Shown in pieces: positions 62,586 through 64,000 of a stretch of 64,000 nucleotides of DNA (positions are counted from its first letter, which is position 1; every line of letters begins with the position of its first letter). Location of the stretch: NCBI RefSeq assembly GCF_014196745.1, contig NZ_JACIEH010000001.1, forward strand, positions 682,001 through 746,000, written 5' to 3'. The position numbers and the translations under genes were made by a program. The notes below the pieces were generated by a model. The model was given only the letters and a program-made list of their open reading frames with translations, made no database searches and was not told the origin of the DNA. Source of the stretch: Sphingomonas kyeonggiensis (GTDB lineage: Bacteria; Pseudomonadota; Alphaproteobacteria; Sphingomonadales; Sphingomonadaceae).

Positions 62586-64000
62586 AGCGGCTGATCATCT
62601 TGACCGGCATCGCGGCGGGGGCCGCGCTGCCGGCGCATGCGCAGCGGGTCCAGGTCACGCCCTATGTCGAGGCGAGCCAGGTGGTCGCGGCCGACCTGAA
62701 CGGTGGCGACGTGCTGACCTATTCGACGCTGGGCGCGGGGATCGACGCATCGGTGCAGTCGCGCCGGGTCGAGGTGCAGGTGAGCTATCGCTACGAGCAC
62801 CGGTTCGATTACCAGAACAAGCTCAACAACGACCATACGCATAGCGGCCTCGCCACGGTGAAGGCGACGGTGGCACCGGGCCTGACGCTCGAGGCGGGCG
62901 GCATCGCGACGCGCACCCGCTCGGACATCCGCGGCAATGTGCAGAACAGCCAGGTCGGCAATTTCAGCAATTCGGCCCAGGTCTTCTCGGGCTATGTCGG
63001 GCCGAGCCTGGCCACGCATCTGGGGCCGATGTTCGTCAACGGCGCCTATCGCTTCGGCTATACCAAGGTCGAGGCGCCGGGGCAGACCGGCGTGGCGCCC
63101 GGCCAGCCGCGGCTCGACTATTATGACGATTCCAAGGTGCATGTCGCGACCGCCAGCGTCGGCGTGAAGTCGGGCACGGTGCTGCCGGTGGGGATCACCG
63201 CCAGCGGCTCGTACACGCGCGAGGATGCCGGGCAGCTCGACCAGCGCTTCGAAGGCAAATGGGGCCGCGGCGACGTGGTGCTGCCGGTCCTGCGCGGCCT
63301 CGCGCTGGCGGGCGGCATCGGCTACGAGCAGATCAAGATCACCCAGCGCGACGCGCTGCTCAACGGCGCGGGCCAGCCGGTGGTCGATCGCAACGGCCGC
63401 TTCCAGACCGATCCCAATTCGCCGCGCCGCATCGCCTATGACCTGGACGGCGTGTTCTGGGACGCGGGCGTTATATGGAAGCCCAGCCGCCGGACCTTCC
63501 TCGAGGCGCGCGTCGGCCGGCGCTACGGCTCGATGAGCTATACCGGCTCGCTCAGCTATCAGGCGGGGCCGGGCAGCGGCATCCAGGTGGGCGTGTACGA
63601 CACCGTCCAGACCTTCGGCCAGCAGCTCAACGGCCAGCTCTCGACGCTGCCGACCGCGCTGGCCAGCACCACCGATCCGTTCGGCAACCAGTTCTCGGGC
63701 TGCATCTATGGCACCACGGGCGCGGCGGCGGGCGGCTGCATGAACGGCGTGTTCGCCTCGGCGGCGACTTCGGCCTATCGCGCGCGGGGCGTGACCGCGG
63801 TGGCGGTGGCCGGCCGCGGCGGCACCCGCTTCGGCATCGGCGGCGGCTGGGCGCGGCGCGACTTCATCGCGCCGAGCAACGGCACCGCCTTCACCACCAA
63901 CGGCACCAGCGACACCAGCATCTATGCCCAGGCCTTCGCATCGACCGATGTCGGCGCGAACGGCTCGCTCCAGGGCAGCATCCTCGGCAGCTATTACAAT
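62582..64000 (+). CDS. PEP-CTERM/XrtA-associated outer-membrane beta-barrel protein (cut by window end)
   Basis: 473 codons remain open at the right edge. Signal peptide VKRLIILTGIAAGAALPAHAQ, then a beta-barrel pattern of alternating polar/hydrophobic strands (VEVQVSYRYEHRFDYQN, TFLEARVGRRYGSMSY), the TIGR03016-like protein of exosortase A clusters. Start GTG overlaps the kinase stop. Its role is probably export or secretion of the polymer; the exosortase gene may lie beyond it. Confidence 0.8.

Overview
The window is high-GC, densely coding bacterial DNA that looks like a Sphingomonas-type alphaproteobacterium. The grounds are the lon-hupB-tRNA-Val order, four TonB-dependent receptor or receptor-linked loci, an ECF41 sigma factor with its carboxymuconolactone-decarboxylase partner, a class B3 metallo-beta-lactamase, and exosortase A (XrtA/PEP-CTERM) type exopolysaccharide genes. 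No phage, IS element or CRISPR array was seen. Species assignment is inference.

Layout. 0-7.6 kb: the 5' part of an M1 aminopeptidase with an apparent ATC start, lon with a sigma-32-like promoter, hupB, tRNA-Val(CAC), an AT-rich gap, an M13 peptidase and a DUF3883 protein. 7.7-15.7 kb: a frameshifted small membrane-protein gene, a B3 metallo-beta-lactamase with Glu replacing the first zinc His, an EamA exporter, a surface lipoprotein plus TonB receptor pair behind 11-bp Pho-box-like repeats, and a prolyl-4-hydroxylase-like enzyme. 15.8-22.6 kb: a degenerate GspE-like ATPase, tRNA-His, an amino-acid dehydrogenase, an M28 peptidase, an unknown 210-aa protein, the AhpD-like/ECF41 pair and a lipoprotein. 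22.6-27.4 kb: the cytochrome c maturation operon ccmC-D-E-F-G-H-I with ATGA-type overlaps (ccmA and ccmB absent). 27.6-33.5 kb: ald with a divergent Lrp regulator, a GcvA-like LysR regulator, and several small secreted or zinc-binding proteins. 33.6-41.3 kb: a GH31 glycosidase, kup, a 2H phosphoesterase with an apparent CTG start, tRNA-Met, a tyrosinase fused to a polyphenol-oxidase-like C-terminal domain, and trxB.

41.3-45.8 kb holds five exosortase-A-associated accessory genes (hydrolases 1 and 2, an acyl carrier protein, an acyl-CoA ligase and a PLP decarboxylase) in two divergent operons. 59.2-64 kb holds the polysaccharide export protein, chain-length determinant, tyrosine autokinase and outer-membrane protein typical of the same system. 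The two blocks are separated by about 13 kb of apparently unrelated genes: Rnk, a beta-propeller lipoprotein-like protein, an MFS transporter, an XRE regulator, a siderophore receptor, a DUF1624 membrane protein, a GGDEF cyclase, a TipAS-type MerR regulator and a TonB receptor. The exosortase itself and any PEP-CTERM substrate are not in the window and may lie beyond the right edge. The most interesting regulatory structures are the Pho-box-like repeats at 10.3 kb, the ECF41 promoter at 20.67 kb, the MerR-type spacer palindrome at 56.43 kb, and a 31-bp hairpin upstream of the TonB receptor at 58.96 kb.
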